This document shows positions 6,258 through 8,616 of a stretch of 8,616 nucleotides of DNA, piece after piece. The DNA is from Deltaproteobacteria bacterium (GTDB lineage Bacteria > Desulfobacterota > Dissulfuribacteria > Dissulfuribacterales > QOAL01). The stretch is taken from assembly GCA_015486425.1 (NCBI GenBank), contig WFRQ01000477.1:1-8616 (forward strand), read 5' to 3'. Each line of letters opens with the position of its first letter. Within the stretch, counting starts at the first letter, position 1. The position numbers and the translations under genes are program-made. The notes beneath the pieces were generated by a model. That model saw only the letters and a list, made by a program, of their open reading frames with translations. It was not told where the DNA came from and did not search any database.

Positions 6258-7565
6258 ATGAAGATAAAGGTCAGTAAATTATACACGGTTCTGTTCCTGT
6301 TTCTGTTCATTTCGGCACTTTGCGTAACTGTTGCACAGGCTGAAACCACTCTTTATATGACTGTGGAACAGGCGCTGGTCAACCATCCCAAACTCAAGGC
6401 CCTTGCCTATAACAGTCAGGCCCTGGAATCTGAGCTCAAGCAATCCAGAGGCGCGTATTTCCCGTCGGTAGAGTTGATGCTGGGACAAGGTGTGGAACAG
6501 TACAGCAGCGAATACACACGGCGTCCTGATGCTGATCCAAGTAATTATGACTGGCAGTCACGCAGTGATGCAAGTCTCAGAGTGGTGCAGAAAATTTATG
6601 ACGGCGGAGAAACAGGCAGTAAGGTGTCTGCCAGCAAGGCCCGCTTGAACTCCGGTAATTACAGGCTTATGGCTGCTGCCCAGTCTGTGGCGCTTGATGC
6701 AGTCACTGCTCATCTCACTGTGCTGCGTCAGAAGGAGCTGGTAGCGCTTGCAGAAAAAAATCTCAAATTTCACAGAGATATTTATAAATCTCTTTATGAC
6801 CGCGCCCAGGCAGGGGCAGGCAGCATTGCAGACGTTCACAAGGTACAGGCCCGGCTTGCAATTGCGGAATCCATACTTTACCGCAGGAAGACGGAGTTCA
6901 GGCAGGCTGTGGATAATTATGAAAGGGTTGTGGGTACGTCTCCAGGAGATCTTGTGGTCCCTGCACTTCCAGGAAACCTTCCGAATTCACTTGAACAGGC
7001 CCTGCATACAATGGAAAGCGGCAATCCTGAACTCCTGCTGCTCGATGCGGATATAGCAGAGGCTGAGGCAAAACTGAAACTTGCCCGCACAAATTACATG
7101 CCCAGGGTGGACCTCGAATTAAGCAAGATGTACAACTACCATCTTGAAGGAGACAGGTCCTGGAGGGATGCAAATACTGCCATGGTATTCATGCGATGGA
7201 ATCTGTTCAAGGGCGGGCAGGACAAGGCAGGTGTTGAGGCCGCTGCTTCCAGGAAGTCACAGACACTTTCAGGAAAAAGGGATAAGCTGCTTGAGCTTAC
7301 AGAGGCGTTATCCTCTGACTATGAAGAGTTTGAGTCCCTTGCAATGCAGGAAAAGACTTTGAAGGAGGCGGCAAAATACAGTCTTAAAACACTGGATGCC
7401 TACTGGAAACAGTTTAATGTATCCCAGAGAAGTCTGCTTGATGTGCTTAGCGCGGAAACCGACAGTTTTCAGTCAGCAAGCCAGCTTGCATCAGTCAGTA
7501 AAAACAAGGTAATTGCAGCCTACCGAATTTTGAAGCTTCAGGGTAACCTGAGCGTATCAAGATGA
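6258..7565 (+). CDS. TolC-family outer-membrane channel (type I secretion/efflux)
   Basis: The 435-aa product has a clear Sec signal peptide (basic MKIKVSK, then an apolar core, cleavage expected after AQA at residue 28). Two outer-membrane efflux repeats follow (about 32-225 and 240-430). The family pattern is visible: TVEQALVNHPKLKALAYNSQA at the start, the alpha-helical barrel segment with QKIYDGGE, and the second-half equivalents NPELLLLDADIAEAEAKLKLAR...YMPRVDLEL and RWNLFKGGQDKAGVEAA. TolC proteins trimerise to form an outer-membrane and periplasmic tunnel used by ABC-type type I exporters or RND/MFS pumps. The closest style is the agglutination/LapE-like branch that exports large adhesins, but this is an impression. 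Neither the inner-membrane ABC protein nor the adaptor is in the window. The ribosome binding site before ATG 6258 is poor, yet the signal peptide supports this start. Length is normal for the family. Confidence 0.92.
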   Translation: MKIKVSKLYTVLFLFLFISALCVTVAQAETTLYMTVEQALVNHPKLKALAYNSQALESELKQSRGAYFPSVELMLGQGVEQYSSEYTRRPDADPSNYDWQSRSDASLRVVQKIYDGGETGSKVSASKARLNSGNYRLMAAAQSVALDAVTAHLTVLRQKELVALAEKNLKFHRDIYKSLYDRAQAGAGSIADVHKVQARLAIAESILYRRKTEFRQAVDNYERVVGTSPGDLVVPALPGNLPNSLEQALHTMESGNPELLLLDADIAEAEAKLKLARTNYMPRVDLELSKMYNYHLEGDRSWRDANTAMVFMRWNLFKGGQDKAGVEAAASRKSQTLSGKRDKLLELTEALSSDYEEFESLAMQEKTLKEAAKYSLKTLDAYWKQFNVSQRSLLDVLSAETDSFQSASQLASVSKNKVIAAYRILKLQGNLSVSR

Positions 7566-7580
7566 TATTGTCCTGCCCTG

Positions 7581-8616
7581 TTATTTGATTATCAGGGTTT
7601 CACCTGTCATTTCCGAAGGTTTCTTCATACCCATCATATCAAGGACAGTAGGTGCAACATCTGAAAGCCCCTTGCCATCCTTGAGCTTTACTGACTTGAG
7701 CCCTGAATCCCCTGATATAAGAATAAAGGGCACGGGGTTTGTTGTATGGCTGGTGCGCCACTCAGGTGTCTGATCCTCGGCGTTTCCGTGGTCTGCAAGC
7801 ACCATGATGTCATATTCATTTTTCAGCCCGGCCTCAACGAGATCCCCCAGAGCAGTGTCCACAGCGGACACGGCCTTTTTGATTGCCTCCGGTATGCCCG
7901 TGTGCCCCACCATGTCTCCGTTAACAAGGTTTGTGACTATGAACTGGTATTTGTTGGCATTTATTTCCTGGACAAGCCGGTCACGAATTTCAAAAACGCT
8001 CATCTCCGGTTTCAGGTCATAGGTCTTGACCTTTGGGGAGTTGATGAGGATACGTTCCTCTCCTTCAAAAGGTTCCTCCCGCTGGCCGTTGAAGAAAAAT
8101 GTTACATGCGCATATTTTTCTGTCTCGCTGATTCTGAGCTGTTTCAATCCCTGGGCGCTGATCACCTCACCAAGCAGATTTTTAAGTTGCTGTTCCCCAA
8201 AGGCGATCCTTGCATTCATGCCTGAGTAGAACTGAGTCATTGCCACAAACAGAATATCAAGGGGAGAACGCTCCCAGCCGGGGAATTCACTGTCAATCAT
8301 TGCCCTGGTAAGCTGCCTTGTCCTGTCAGTACGGAAGTTGAAGAATATGAAGCTGTCGTGCGCGTGTATGCCGTCATAGCCCTGGGCAGCTCTCGGCACT
8401 ATGAACTCATCCATCTCTTCTGCTGCATGGCATTTTTTTACCAGCTCAAGGGCATCTGTGAATCGCTCCTCGCACTCTGCATTTACAATGCAGTCATATG
8501 CCTTTTTGGTCCTGTCCCAGCGCTGGTCACGGTCCATTGCATAGAAGCGGCCGCTCACTGTGGCAATGCTACCAAAACCAAGGGAGGAGAGCTTTTCCTC
8601 AAGGGCTGTAATATGC
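7581..8616 (-). CDS. gpmI: 2,3-bisphosphoglycerate-independent phosphoglycerate mutase, C-terminal two-thirds (N-terminus beyond window)
   Basis: This enzyme interconverts 3- and 2-phosphoglycerate in glycolysis/gluconeogenesis, using two Mn2+ ions and no 2,3-BPG cofactor. Reading leftward, the frame is open from the right edge (H-I-T-A-L-E-E-K..., 344 codons visible). The GTG at 8558 lies inside conserved sequence and is not the start. Family motifs seen are SGRFYAMDRDQRWDR, FFNFRTDRTRQLTRA, SPKVKTYDLKPEMS, NGDMVGHTG, VLADHGNAED and TSHTTNPVPF, covering substrate-binding arginines, the conserved Lys and most metal-ligand Asp/His residues. Full-length GpmI is about 510 aa, so roughly 165 residues are missing, including the phospho-acceptor Ser and first metal ligands. 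It ends LIIK followed by TAA, 15 nt from the convergent tolC-like stop. It is a housekeeping gene, probably unrelated in function to its neighbours. Confidence 0.95.
   Translation of the reverse strand, partial: HITALEEKLSSLGFGSIATVSGRFYAMDRDQRWDRTKKAYDCIVNAECEERFTDALELVKKCHAAEEMDEFIVPRAAQGYDGIHAHDSFIFFNFRTDRTRQLTRAMIDSEFPGWERSPLDILFVAMTQFYSGMNARIAFGEQQLKNLLGEVISAQGLKQLRISETEKYAHVTFFFNGQREEPFEGEERILINSPKVKTYDLKPEMSVFEIRDRLVQEINANKYQFIVTNLVNGDMVGHTGIPEAIKKAVSAVDTALGDLVEAGLKNEYDIMVLADHGNAEDQTPEWRTSHTTNPVPFILISGDSGLKSVKLKDGKGLSDVAPTVLDMMGMKKPSEMTGETLIIK

Noticed and set aside
7538..7597. Possible bidirectional terminator at the convergent tolC-like/gpmI junction: TCAGG-GTAA-CCTGA at 7538-7551 and CCCTG...CAGGG at 7576-7597
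   Set aside because: The stems are about 5 bp (7 with a bulge), the second has a 12-nt loop, and neither is followed by a T-run on either strand, so termination there is not supported.
7746..8225. 159-aa plus-strand open frame inside gpmI
   Set aside because: It is antisense to the highly conserved gpmI coding sequence, with no recognisable protein features; a shadow frame.
8556..8558. GTG at 8558 as the gpmI start
   Set aside because: The same frame continues to the right edge with plausible GpmI sequence, and the family needs about 165 more N-terminal residues, so this is an internal Val codon.
1..8616. CRISPR arrays, tRNA/rRNA genes, insertion sequences or attachment sites
   Set aside because: No short regularly spaced repeats, RNA-gene motifs, transposase fragments or terminal inverted repeats were seen; the only long direct repeats are the in-frame cadherin units.

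Overview
The window looks like part of a Gram-negative chromosome. It carries a signal-peptide-bearing TolC-type outer-membrane protein, cyclic-di-GMP enzymes, an HDOD protein and a glycolytic housekeeping gene. The style of the proteins and the mid-range base composition fit a deltaproteobacterial (Desulfobacterota-like) or related marine/sediment lineage. That placement is an impression from protein style, not a demonstrated assignment.

Layout. Positions 1-2262 (+) hold the 3' part of a gene for a very large surface protein. Five cadherin-like repeats are visible, followed by an acidic linker, a C-terminal domain with an EF-hand-like loop, and a hydrophobic tail. Its stop codon overlaps by 4 nt the start of a 990-aa membrane protein (2259-5231, +). 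That protein has two membrane segments, a PAS-like domain, an intact GGDEF (GGEEF plus I-site), a second degenerate GGDEF (NPAEF), and an EAL domain with all expected catalytic residues. After 105 nt comes an HDOD gene (5337-6185, +), and after another 72 nt a TolC-family outer-membrane efflux/type I secretion gene (6258-7565, +). The minus strand then carries the 3' two-thirds of gpmI, cofactor-independent phosphoglycerate mutase. It converges on the tolC-like gene with only 15 nt between the stops and runs off the right edge.

How the genes may work together. The four plus-strand genes look like one transcription unit: a large Ca2+-type adhesin or matrix protein, a membrane-bound enzyme that can in principle both make and break c-di-GMP, an HDOD signalling protein, and an outer-membrane export channel. 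This resembles in outline, but not in detail, the c-di-GMP-controlled large-adhesin systems (LapA/LapD type). Here the c-di-GMP protein keeps its catalytic residues, and the adhesin ends in a hydrophobic anchor instead of a visible glycine-rich RTX/T1SS signal. gpmI is a separate housekeeping gene. Non-coding space is small; it holds one good ribosome binding site and two hairpins of unknown role, and no convincing terminator or promoter.
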